A stretch of DNA of 64,000 nt, taken from contig NC_072801.1 in NCBI RefSeq assembly GCF_028583425.1, positions 66,045,766-66,109,765 of the forward strand, read 5' to 3'. A program made the translations under genes and the position numbers. Each line of letters opens with the position of its first letter. Positions within the stretch are counted from its first letter, which is position 1. The notes under the pieces are model-generated. The model did no database searches and was not told the DNA's origin. It saw only the letters and a program-made list of their open reading frames with translations. The stretch is from Eublepharis macularius (lineage: Eukaryota; Chordata; Lepidosauria; Squamata; Eublepharidae). This document shows, piece after piece, positions 31,801-42,916 of the stretch.

Positions 31801-34800
31801 TTCCTTGACAGAATAGGTCCAGTGAATGTTCCTTTCATCCTCGATTTCTGGCAAACATCATTTAAGTGTTCTTTCCCAGAGTTTAATCAACTTTCAACAA
31901 ACCTTCCCCTCTGTACTGGGGAAGAGAAGCTGAGGAACCTCCCTGGGTCTGTGTTTGAAATGAGAATGTCTGGCCATAGCTACAGCATCTATAATGCGGC
32001 TTACGCTGTAGCACATGCTCTCCATGCCCTGCATTCATCGGTTGTCAAATGGAGAGCAACGAGCCATGGAGACAGATGGAAGTTTGGAGATATTCAACCA
32101 TGGCAGGTGAGTCTACATTCCCTTTTTGTCAGACTTCATTATTGCAGTGGGTTTGAAAATGAGTCAATTAAGGATCTTTTTAAAGGTGTGAAGAAATGCC
32201 TAGCGCTCCACCTCAGGATTCATATAAAAATTACAATCATTGGATCTGCACTCTATATGCTCTTGAGAGCCTTTCCATAACTTAACAGCCAGCTAATAAT
32301 GAGAAGGGCACAGGGGAAGATCTCCGCTGGTATGTGGTGTCCAATTCCAATTAAGAACATGGTGAGTGGACAGAAGGACTTTGGACATTCTATCCATGCC
32401 CTTTCCCCTCTCTGAATCAGTTCGGTGTGTCTATGTGTATCTGCACATGTGTGTGCGCTGTCTGTCCCACTGTGGAAACATAACGTGATGATCTTCAGTA
32501 CTCATGGGAGCTGCTGTGGCATAGTGGTTAAGTGGTTGGGCTCTGAGTCAGTGAATCCCACTACTGTCATGAGCTTAGCACATAGTCTTGGGAAAGCCTC
32601 TCCGGCCAGCCCAGCTCCCTGGCTGTATTGTGGAGATAACAACATGGACTTCGTTCACTGATCTGAGTAGGGCACTAATCTGTCTAGAAGAGCAGTACAT
32701 ACGCATACTGTTGTTGTTGTTGTTGTTGTTAGCAACTAATGTTTTGCCAGTGCTGTTACAGGAAAACTAGGTGGAGGAGGAGAGATCTATGACCCATGTC
32801 TCCATGCTATGTGCTCCTGAGGTGAACTGCGCTCCCCTATTCTTAAGAAACTCTGAGTTTTGGAGTCTGCCTCTCCACCTCCTCTAGGATAACTCCCAAA
32901 TAAATATTATTTTTATTCATGCTCCCAGAAGGGCAATAAAATAACAGGAAGCTCTTTTTTAATTTTGTTCTCCAATCTCTTCTTCTCTATTTATTGAATG
33001 GAGAGTGCCCTCAAGTCGTAGTTAACGTATGATGACCCCCTGGTGGGTTTTTCATGACAAGAGACTAACAGAGGTAGTTTTCTATTGGAGATCTCCCATC
33101 CATTTTCTAAGCAAGGCCGATCCTGCTTATCGTCTGAGATCTGACGAGATCAGGATAACCTGGGCTATCCAGGCTAGATCCCTTCTATATTTGTAACCTC
33201 TTCAAAATTAATCAGCCTCTGCTATTTGAGATAGGATCTCGCTAGTACACTCACTGTTGGTGGCCCGTTCCTTAAGGGTCAGCCTAGACTGGCCATTTTC
33301 CGCTGCTATAGCAATAGCAGGAAGGATGGGAAGATGGGCTAGATCAGTGGAAGCAGTGAAGAGTCTCCTTTCAGAATCCCCAAGTAAGGAGAAAGTAGTC
33401 TGAGATGCAAACCTTCTAGAAAACCCGTCAGGGAGCAAATCGAATGACAGTTATGGGTAAGTGGGCAATGCAGATCTAGTGCAGTTTCATGCTGAGAGAT
33501 AAGATCTATAGCAAGGTGCTTCACTTGTGGGGAGATAACAAAATAAAAGTGTTCAAGAGGGCAATTTATAAAGAAAGAATCACAATAAAATAGAACGGTC
33601 TGAGAGGGCTTTCTTAAAAGGGAATGGGAGCGCTGTTTATTGCAATGTTTATTGCATCTCAGCATTATGTATGGCATGGCATGGCTTAAACTATTTGCGT
33701 ATTTTTCTGATTTCTGTAATCCTAGTGATTTCTCAACATCTTGTGCTCTTCATTGTTTTCTCTGATTTGTATTTTTTCTGATTTGTAATTTTTCTGATTT
33801 GTATTTTCAGTGAGAAAGGCAGGGTGCAAATGTAGAAAACAAACAAACAAATAAAGAGTTCCTGTGGATGTAGAAAATCCAAAACCTGGCCAGTTGTCTT
33901 TTGAGTACTGAAATATTGAATGGAAAGAAAAGTGATCAAAATGTTGCAAAATGTCAAGTTACAATCTGCTCTCAATGTGTTTGTCTAATGTTGTAAACTT
34001 TTCTTGTCCAGCTGAACTCTTTTCTGAGAAAGGTTCGCTTTAATAATAGCGCTGGGGATGAAATCTTCTTTGATGAAAATGGAGAATTGGCCACTGGATA
34101 TGATCTCATTAATACCATTGCATTCGCCAATGAATCTTTTCAGAGAGTACAAATTGGAAAGATAGACCTGCAAGCTCCTTTAGGCCACGATTTCACCATT
34201 AACAGAAGCGCCATTGTGTGGAATCCCAAGTTTAAACAGGTCTGAAGTGTTTTACCCGAACTTTAGATGGTCACATCTGAGGAACTGTATGTGTTGTTTA
34301 TAGTTCGTTAGTATATTGATTCATTTCTTTTCTTGACTGAAGAAAACCAAGGCAGTTTACAGCAATAAAAATGCGATCGATATACACTCTAAAAATTCAA
34401 TTAATATGCTGTTGTGTGGCATCCCACATTTAAACAGATATAAAGTGTTTTACCTGAACTTTAGATGTTCTGATCTGAGAAACATTGTGTTTTTTATAAT
34501 TTGTTAGAAGATTGATTCATTGCCTTTCTCCCTGAAGACAACTGCGCTGTTTACAAAAATAAAGATGCTGTCAATATACTTTATAAAGATACAATTTAAA
34601 TGCACAAACAATGAAGAATAATGGCATGTGTCTGGGACTCATCCTGAATCCAGTGGGCCAGCTTGATCAAGGTCACAGGGCAGAAGCCAGCGACCAAGGG
34701 CCAGGAGGTGAAAGCAGGAAAAGCGTGCAAGCCGTAGTGCAGTTCACATGTTGTAGCGGGTAGCAGTGTAGCGGGTACCAATCTGCTTTTCCTGTCTCTT

Positions 34801-37800
34801 TACTTTGATCAGACTATCACTAAGGTTTAGAAGCTAAAATGACAAGATTAAAGCTACTGTACCTTGGTCACAAGGAAAAGTCAATAATGCTAGGAAAAGT
34901 AGAAGGCAGTAGGAAAAGAGGAAGACCTAAAACGAGATGGATTGACTCAATAAAGGAAGCCACATCCTCCAGTTTGCAAGATCTGAGCAAGTCTGTTAAT
35001 GAATGATAGGACGTTTTGGAGGTCTTTCATTCATAGGGTTGCCATAGGCTGAAGGTGATTTGACAGCACATGACGCAGTCCATTAAGGGACAGAGCTTTA
35101 CGTAAATATCGGTGGTTAAATGTTATTTCTACAGTATTCTCTACTGTATTTCTACAGTTTCTCTAACTAATTGCTCTGAATGACTCTTGTCTGACCTGAT
35201 TCAGATCAGGTCTGCACTTAAGAAACCCTGGAGATCTAGAAGAGCAAGATTCGGGTCTAGTAGCACTTTAAAGTCGAGCAAGGCCTTTAGCTGGCTTTCT
35301 GATGACCATTTAATTCCTAGTAAGAAGCACACCTCAACTATTTTTGGTTTGTTGTGGGTATTTAATCATTTCATTAAAATGCAAGTATGTGCATCTTTAA
35401 CGGAGAGTACCTCAAAGAAATGTATACTATCTGATCCTGGAATGTAGATAATTAGGTAAAGGTAAAGGACTCTGTGCAAGCACCAAGTCATTACTGACCC
35501 ATGGGGGGACATCTCATCACGACGTTTTCTTGGCAGACTTTTGTTACGGGGTGGTTTGTCATTGCCTTCCCCAGTCAGCTACACTTTACCCCCAGGAAAT
35601 TGTGTACTCATTTTACCGACCTCAGAAGGATGGAAGGCTGAGTCAACCTTGAGCCAGCTACCTGAACCTGGTTTCCACCAGGATCGAACTCAGGTCATGA
35701 GCAGAGCTTGGACTGCAGTACTGCAGCTAACCACTCTGCACCACGGGGGTCTTATATAGATAATTACATTAGAGCAATTACACAAGCCCATAAAAATATC
35801 TTACCCAAAGATAAGCAAGGCATAGGCCAGATCTTCTTCTGAAGAGATGCTTCCAATCAATTCATTTTCCCATATTTACTGGGTTTTGAAATAATCTCCT
35901 AATAGTAGCTAGCTGTGCCATTTGCTAAGGATACACATTCTTGGCTAATTAATTGTCTTATAACTTCAAACATCTCACAAAGTAATATGTTCTTGACTAA
36001 CTTCTTAAAATAAATAAAAACAGTTAGTTTGTTGCTACTTTTTATTGAAACAAAGTCTATTTAAAAATAGTGATGCATGTTTCTTCAACATATGAATATC
36101 TGTGGGTGCTCAATTAATAGACACCATCTTTGGACTACATCTTCACTCCAGTGAAGTTGGCCATTCTTACCATTCTAAGATGACTTTGCACCTGGGCTTC
36201 AACACCTAGCGTCCATTGGCATGGTTTCTAATCTACAAAAGTTCACGTACCTGTGCTACTCCATTGTTAATTACCCCTCTTCCAAGCTATTCTGTTCTGA
36301 GTCTCTAGACTTCCTATTTGGCAATTTCCCATTCTGGAATTGGCCACTCTACAAGTACATTATTTTCATCCTAAAAAACCTTCTTTGTGGCAATTTTGAA
36401 AGGGTTTTGGTTGAATAATATGAGACAGGACATGTAAATTCAAAAGAGGAATTTTGGCAGGTTGAAATGACCTCACAGGAAGGGGGGAATTTGGAGAAGT
36501 GGATTTTTTACTTTGATGTGACATCAAATGATGTGACATCACAAGATGTAATATCATATAGCAGTTGAGCTGCCTCCTCGGGTATTGCTCTGAAATCTAT
36601 ATGAAATTCCCAATATGTTGGCAGTGCTAGAAGTACTTTTTTTTCACCCCCCAAACCTTATTTGTGCTGCTCTTAGGTGGTGCCGTCTTCAACATGCGTC
36701 AAGAGCTGCCAACCTGGATTCAGCAAGATTGTTCTGGAGGGGAAAGAAGTCTGTTGTTATAGCTGTTCTCAGTGCCCTGAAGGGAGGATTTCAGTACAAA
36801 TCGGTAAGGAAAGAAGGAATGGTTATTAGAGAAAAAAACAGAGCTTTACATTTGGGTCAATTCTAATACCCATCCCTTATGTCAGTTGTACAAATGGGTT
36901 CTCTAAAATAAGATTTCTTGGAGAGGGGTAGAAAATAGGAAACCCACGGAGGAAGTCTGACCTGACAAAGGGTTTCCTCCCCCTCAAGGACACCCTTTTC
37001 TTCCTCTTCTTTTAATCCCTATTATATTTTCATACAGGACCTGTTGAGTGTAACTCAAGAATAAGGGAAATAGAGAGAAGGACAGACCTCCAAAAAGGAG
37101 TATATGAGGGTTGCTAGGTAGTGCAGATCAGCCATCAGAGAGGCCAAAGCTCAGTGCGAGCTGGGTCTGGCCAGGAGGGCTTGCTACAATAAGAAAAAAC
37201 TTCTACAGATATGTGAGATGCAAATGCAAGGTAAAAGAGGCAATTGGACCGCTGTTGGGAGTAGATGGAGAAACTCTGATGCAGGACAGAGAAAAAGCAG
37301 ACAGGCTTAATGACTTTTTTGCCTCTGTTTTCTCCCTGAAGAACTCAGGCACATCTAGAGATAGTAGAAAATGTGACAGGACACCAGAGTGGCTAGTTGA
37401 CATTGACAGAGAGGTTGTGGAGAGGCATCTGGCTGCACTGGATGAATACAAATCCCCTGGGCCAGATGGGGTGCACCCAAGAGTGCTGGAAGAACTTTCT
37501 AGAGAACTTGCAGAACCCCTGTCCATCATCATCAAGGCCTCCTAGAGGACTGGGGATGTGCCACAAGATTGGAGAAGAGCGAATGTTATCCCAATCTTTA
37601 AGAAAGGGAGGAAGGATGACCCAGGAAACTACAGGCCAGTCAGTCTGACTTCTGTTGATGGGAAGATATTAGAACAGATTTTAAAGGGATCAATCTGTAA
37701 GCATCTGAAGGACCGCTCAGTGATCCAGGGAAGTCAGCATGGTTTTGTTCCTAACAGATCTTGCCAGACCAACCTGGTTTCCTTCTTTGATTGAGTGACC

Positions 37801-40024
37801 AGCTTACTGGATCAGGGGAACTCTGTTGATGTGATTTATCTGGATTTCAGTAAAGCTTTTGATAAGGTCCCCCATGACATTCTGATGGGCAAACTGGAAG
37901 ACTGTGGAGTGGACTATAGGACAGTGCAGTGGATAGGAAACTGGTTTGAGGACCGCACCCAAAGAGTGGTGGTCAATGGCGTTTCATCAGATTGGATGGA
38001 GGTGTCTAGTGGTGTGCCACAGGGCTCGGTTTTGGGCCCGGTACTTTTCAATATTTTTTTCAAAGAACTGGATGAAGGAGAGGAAGGGCTGCTCATTAAA
38101 TTTGCTGATGATACCAAATTGGGAGGAGTAGCAAACACCCAAGAAAATAGAATTAAAATTCAACAAGAGAAGTGGGCAGCTGTGAATAGGATGCAATTCA
38201 ACAAGGACAAGTGCACAGTATTACACCTGGGTCACAAAAATGGGAAGCACAAAAACTGGACGGGGGATACACTTCTGGGCAGTAGTATATGTGAAAGAGA
38301 TCTTGGGGTAAGAGTGGACTGTAAACTAAATATGAGCAGTCAGTGTGATGCAGTGGCAAAAAAAGCTAATTCAGTCTTGGGTTGTATCAAAAAGGCCATG
38401 GCGTCGAAATCGCAGGAGGTCGTAGCCTCTCTCTATACTGCCTTGGTCAGGCCGTACCTGGAGTATTGTGTGCAGTTCTGGAGGCCTCACTTCAAAAAGG
38501 ATGTGGACAAAATCGAGAGGGTGCAGAGGAGAGTGACAAGGATTATCAGGGGTCTGGAGTCTGAGCCCTACGAGGAAAGGCTGAGGGCCTTGGGAATGTT
38601 TAGTTTGGAGAAGAGGAGGTTGAGGGGGGACATGATTACTCTCTTTAAATATTTGAAAGGCTGTCATTTGGAGGAGGGCAAGGAGCTGTTCCAGTTGGCA
38701 ACAGAGGGTAGGATCCGAAGCAATGGGCTTAAATTACATGCACAAAGGTACCGGCTGGATATTAGGAAAAACTTTTTCACGGTCAGAGTAGTTCAAAAGT
38801 GGAATCAGCTGCCTAGCGAGGTGGTGAGCTCCCCCTCACTGGCAGTTTTCAAGAAGAGGCTGGATGAATACTTGTCAGAGATGCTTTAGGCTGATCCTGC
38901 ACTGGACTAGATGGTCTGTGTGGCCCCTTCTAACTCTATGATTCTATGATTCTATGAAAGTAGCAATCAATATTCCTTTATCATATTAATGTCACCAACA
39001 GATTTCTGTTGGTGAAGTCAAATTCTATGACTACAGTAAAGCAATAAAGATTTTTTTGTAAGATGAAGCTTGCAGAACATTTTTGTTACTAAAAACTTCC
39101 TTGTTAATTTCAGATGTTGACCAATGCCAGAAGTGTCCAGAGGATCAGTATCCAAATCAAAAGCAAGACCGGTGCATTCCACGAAGCATCGACTTCTTAT
39201 CCTATGGAGAGCTCTTGGGAGCAGCCTTGGCTTCCTTGGCCCTTTTATCTTCCTTGGCCACCATCATGGTGATGAGGCTCTTTGTTCTGCACTGGGACAC
39301 TCCCATTGTCAAGGCCAACAACAGGAACATCATCTGCACCCTCCTGGCCTCTCTGCTGCTCGGCTTCCTTTGCTCTTTCCTGTTCATTGGCCAGCCTGGG
39401 GAGCTGACCTGTCTTCTACGGCAAACCGTGTTTGGCATCACCTTCTCCATCTCCATTTCATGTGTGTTGGCCAAAACCATCACTGTGGTTCTGGTCTTCA
39501 TGGCTACCAAACCAGGAAACAGCATCATGAAATGGGCAGGGAAGAGGCTGGCAATGTCTGTAATTACTCTCTGTTCTCTCATTCAAATGGCTATCTGCAC
39601 CATCTGGATAGCCACCTCTCCCCCCTTCCCAGAGCTTGACATGCACTCCCAGGTCAGCCAGATCACAGTGCAGTGCAACGAAGGCTCAGAGGTCATGTTC
39701 TACCTTGTCCTGGGCTACATGGGTTTTCTGGCCATCATCAGCTTCACTGTGGCTTTCTTTGCCCGAAATTTGCCTGACAGTTTCAATGAAGCCAAGCTGA
39801 TCACCTTCAGCATGTTTGTGTTTTGCAGTGTTTGGGTGTCCTTTGTCCCAACATATCTGAGCACCAAAGGGAAATTCATGGTGGCTGTGGAGATCTTCTC
39901 CATCTTGGCCTCTAATGCTGGGCTGTTGGGCTGCATCTTCTTTTCTAAATGCTACATTATTTTAGTGAGGCCTCACCTGAATTCCAGGGAGCAACTGGTT
40001 AGGAAAGAGAATGGCCCTTCTTAA
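28570..40024 (+). CDS. V2R-3: complete vomeronasal type-2 receptor, six exons
   Basis: Blocks 28570-28814, 30324-30615, 31270-32106, 34012-34239, 36677-36803 and 39114-40024 total 2640 nt: 879 codons and TAA, with no internal stop and consistent phases (Trp and Asp codons are split at the exon 1/2 and 5/6 joints). Approximate protein layout: signal peptide to about 34, Venus-flytrap ligand domain to about 534, cysteine-rich linker about 535-580, seven membrane helices about 604-860, short basic tail. The start ATG at 28570 (MQEVSLNW) is chosen because V2R-4 begins the same way (MQEVSMNW); an in-frame upstream ATG at 28519 is not shared. Length fits the family. A CR1 insertion in intron 5 does not touch the splice sites. 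Expected role: class C GPCR of vomeronasal neurons. Confidence 0.95.
28862..29400 (-). repeat. Degenerate LINE 3' fragment, minus strand
   Basis: The minus-strand reading [19 protein letters not shown] has the Cys-His pattern of the C-terminus of several LINE clades. Its 3' end reads tgcaaataaaggtattctt. Clade not assigned. Lies in V2R-3 intron 1. Confidence 0.5.
29436..29524 (+). repeat. BovB-type 3' tail
   Basis: gttttggaggtctttcattc ... gacctgacagcatgtaacat matches the 3' ends of the BovB fragments at 5080-5150 and 35000-35080. Could be a BovB remnant or a SINE using the BovB tail. Confidence 0.6.
30324..30615 (+). CDS. V2R-3 exon 2
   Basis: 292 nt. [15 protein letters not shown] and [14 protein letters not shown] match the start of the ligand-binding domain. 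Acceptor TTGCAG, donor GTATGC. Confidence 0.93.
31270..32106 (+). CDS. V2R-3 exon 3, ligand-binding domain
   Basis: 279 codons, same borders as V2R-1 exon 3. Variable block at about 31513-31558. Confidence 0.95.
32506..32730 (+). repeat. tRNA-derived SINE with (TTG)n tail
   Basis: Duplicate of the SINE at 1771-2019 in V2R-1 intron 3; here the tail is (TTG)n at 32709-32730. Confidence 0.7.
33001..33176 (-). repeat. 5S-rRNA-derived SINE, minus strand
   Basis: On the minus strand it reads as a decayed 5S rRNA internal-promoter region (agatctgacgagatcaggat and gagatctcccatcc are its plus-strand traces), as in 5S-derived SINEs of squamates. Not present at the matching place in V2R-1, where L1 and GC-rich sequence stand instead. 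Confidence 0.65.
34012..34239 (+). CDS. V2R-3 exon 4
   Basis: 76 codons, identical to V2R-1 except Asp for Asn in GH(D/N)FTIN. Confidence 0.95.
34826..35085 (+). repeat. RTE/BovB LINE 3' fragment
   Basis: Counterpart of 4885-5153 in V2R-1, with a further small deletion near 34870. Confidence 0.75.
35215..35290 (+). repeat. Interspersed repeat fragment (squamate type)
   Basis: Counterpart of 5265-5345 in V2R-1. Confidence 0.45.
35457..35750 (-). repeat. tRNA-derived SINE, minus strand
   Basis: Reverse orientation of the SINE split at 22003/25918. Flanked by tagataatta repeats (near 35447 and 35756). Absent from the matching V2R-1 intron (near 5730), so it inserted after the duplication. Confidence 0.8.
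36677..36803 (+). CDS. V2R-3 exon 5, cysteine-rich domain
   Basis: 127 nt. All cysteines of the linker are present. Donor GTAAGG. Confidence 0.94.
37071..38955 (+). mobile_element. CR1 LINE, 5'-truncated, in V2R-3 intron 5
   Basis: 1.9 kb lying between sequences that are continuous in V2R-1 (near 7015). Encodes the CR1 reverse transcriptase in one frame. It begins upstream of the RT core ([12 protein letters not shown]), contains [25 protein letters not shown] and the FADD box ([10 protein letters not shown]), and ends at the C-terminus ([14 protein letters not shown]) with TAG 38887. In-frame stops at 37543 (TAG) and 37792 (TGA). The 3' end is the CR1 hallmark of attctatg repeats. No endonuclease domain; dead copy. 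Confidence 0.95.
39114..40024 (+). CDS. V2R-3 exon 6, seven-transmembrane domain
   Basis: 302 codons plus TAA. Same motifs as V2R-1 exon 6, with Trp retained at the codon that is TGA in V2R-2. Confidence 0.96.
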
Positions 40025-40668
40025 TTCATCTCTTATTATCTGGGGTTATTTGTCTTTTGTACCAATATCACTAAATGGATACAGTAGGCAATGATTTGTG
40101 GGTTGTAGTTGACTTTATTAAACAACCGATCTGAATAATCAAGTTCTCCCTTTGAGGTAGAGGACATCGTGGTGGATGATTCTCACCCTCCTGTCAGGGA
40201 GGCAGGAACAACTCCTTTCCACTTCATGTCTCCTCGGTGGGTATCACTCATCTCCTCAGTTCTTTTCCTGCCTCAACTTGGAAAGCAGTTTAGAGTATGC
40301 GCTGTGTCATGTATTTGTTTTTTCTACATAATCGTATCTCTAGAATCTTACTTGTGGCAGGAGTAGTAAATGCACCAAAAGGTGGAATCTTGGCCTGATT
40401 TGTCAGAATGGATGAATAAACTATATGAATATGTGTCAATGTCAAAATTAAAATTTTACACACCTGCACCCACCCACAGAAACAGAGACACTTAACAGAA
40501 ACTTCAGATATAATTCAGGATATTATTCTGTTGTCCAAATTGTGAGATGGACTACTACCTTTTTAGCTCAGTTGCAGGCACCACGGGTTCACTCGTATCA
40601 AGAGTATGCAGGCTGCTTTGACACTCTACTGACCCCTGGGTCTTCCTGCATGCTTTAACCTTATAAGA

Positions 40669-40940
40669 ACATCGATGCTAACTAGCGTGTCACCTCAGTA
40701 GCACCGGTGTTGATATTAATAGTTTTTAAGGATCAATGTTAACATATATATTTTTAAAATGTTAGTTAACCCTGTGGCTTTATGAGGAAAGAAATGTTTG
40801 GTTAACAAACTCAATTCAGATCAAAATTCCATTCAAAATTTGTAGAGGTGTATAACAATTCTTACACACATCCATTGCTAGATTGTTTTGGTTAACTGCA
40901 GGTTATTAGGAACAAGAGGGACAAAACATTGCCAGTTGAC
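40669..40940. other. Spacer between duplicated block and Harbinger element
   Basis: AT-rich, nothing recognised. Confidence 0.35.
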
Positions 40941-41373
40941 CTCGGCCGTTTCCACACTACCTTATTTTTCCGCTTCTCTGCCGGTTTTTCCCCTTCCGTA
41001 TTTTCGTGGGTTTGTACACATGGCAGCCAACCCTTCCGTTTATCCCGCTATGTTCCCGGCTCTTTCTGTCCCCACGCCATTCTTGATCGCGCTACATTTA
41101 CCCGAACGGGTCACGTGGCAGCTTCCACCGTCACATGTCCCGGAACTTTTTTGTTTGTTTTGTGATACAAGTATAACGATATGCTGATCGGTCTCTATAA
41201 CAAAACATTGGGCGGCCCCAGATTTCAAAGTTTGTGTTGCCTGTTATCCCGCCTTTTCTTCCCCAACTTTCATTGGTGGATTGCCGTGCTGCTGCATTTA
41301 AATTGATTAAAATCCTTTTTCCACTTGAGAGAGCCGTCGTTTGGAGAACCAAACTATCGAAAGTGTGAGAGAA

Positions 41374-42877
41374 ATGGCTTCACGTGCGGCAATAATGATA
41401 GCGGCGGCAAAACTGGTTCTGCACCTCATCCAGAGCACAATGAACGTTTACTGGGCCTATCTCAGGCATGCCTCCAGACGGCGCAGAACTTATTTCATGT
41501 TCCTGGACAGTCTCCGGCAGAGACAAAAACGGAATGACCGGCGCAGATTTCAACGAAGGCAGCGGCTCAGACTGAGGTGGTACACCTTGGCACAGCAACA
41601 TCAGTCCAGGGCTTACTGGGTCTTCCCCAGAAGTTGGGACTGGTGGGACAAGATTGTTCTTGACAGCTGGGAAGACCACCATTGGATTGAAGGATTTCGC
41701 ATGTCCCGTTCCACGTTCCATGAGATTGTCGATGTTCTCCGACCTCGTCTGCAGTGTCAAGAAACCACTATGCGCAGCCCTGTTCCAGTGGAGAAGCGAC
41801 TCGCCGTGGCACTATGGTGTCTTGCGAATGGGATAGCCTACCGAATGGTATGGGAACAGTTCGGCCTTGGACTCTCCACAATCGGCACAATAGTGTTGGA
41901 GGTGTGCTATGCCTTGGAGTTGGAGATGCTATCCAGAGCAGTTTCCCTGGGTGGAGAAGTGGGACAGGTGAGTCTCCAATTACTTTCTGCGGGTTTTTTT
42001 TTGATAGTTTTCAATACCGATATGGCGCTAAATCATAATACCAAATTCAGCGCGAAATTTGCGGGACGTTTATCTGGCACTGTGATTCAACTTGGTTGTA
42101 AATCGTTTGCAAACCATGCATTAAAATGGTTATTGGTTGACAGCGATCTTTCCCTTCTTCCATACAGATAATGGATGGCTTTGCCGCCATGGGTTTTCCA
42201 CACTGCGTGGGTGCAGTTGATGGCTCACACATCCCAATATGTACCCCTGGAGGCAGATCCGAAGAGTATGTCAATAGGAAAAATTTTCGTCAATACTGCT
42301 TCAGGGTACCGTGGATCATCGTGGGTGCTTTGTGGATGTCGAGATAGGGTGGAGTGGATGCAACCACGATGCCTTTGTCTTCAGAAACTCACATCTATGT
42401 GCAGCAATGGATGCAGGAGCATTCATTCCTGGAAACCCCACTTTGAATTTGCAAGGCATCTCTGTTCCACCAATTATTATTTCTGACGGTGCATACCCGC
42501 TTCGAAGGTGGCTCATGAAACCTTATGGGACTTCCGCAGGTTCAGCAGCGCACCGACATTTTGACAAAGTGCTATGCCGAGCTAGAAACACGGTGGAACG
42601 GTGTTTTGGCCATTTGAAGTCGAGATGGAGGTGTCTGGCAGCACGTCTAAACTGCAGAGAAGAAAATGTGGTGACTGTGGTGTCAGCGTGCATTATACTG
42701 CACAACATCTGTGAGGCTAGGGGACACCCAGTTTCATGCGAAAACGGTGATCTAAGACATGTTCCAGTGCCACAGGAGGAGGAGGAAGGACTGGAGAATG
42801 ACCGGGATCATCTTGACGAGGGGAAGGCGGTCAGAGATGCTCTTGCCGAATTCATGTATGACAACGCAGGGCAATGA
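41374..42877 (+). pseudogene. PIF/Harbinger transposase (one frameshift)
   Basis: Two exons: 41374-41967 and 42168-42877, intron GTGAGT...CCATACAG. Start is the ATG at 41374 (MASRAAIMIAAAK). Exon 1 gives a basic helix-rich N-terminus (RRRRTYFMF, RRRFQRRQRLRLR) and a helix-turn-helix-like region (VEKRLAVALWCLANG). Exon 2 holds the catalytic triad of the family: D in VGAVDGSHI (codon 42219), D in IISDGAYPLRRW, E in RNTVERCFGHLKSRWRC. Between codons near 42285-42300 the frame shifts by one base, consistent with a single-base deletion: upstream NRKNF reads in one frame and DHRGCFVDVEIGWSGCNHD in the next. Both parts are otherwise clean to TGA 42875. Cut-and-paste activity would need this repaired or supplied in trans. 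Confidence 0.9.
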
Positions 42878-42916
42878 CTCATTTCATCAGGTGATCCAAA
42901 CTGACAGTTATAAGTA

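Noticed and set aside
33001..33176. Possible 5S rRNA gene.
   Set aside because: Only part of the 5S sequence is present and it is decayed and fused to unrelated sequence, so it is a SINE remnant.
37061..38964. Target duplication gaaa around the CR1 insertion.
   Set aside because: Comparison with the empty site in V2R-1 allows only a 3-4 base match, not distinguishable from chance. CR1 often leaves none.
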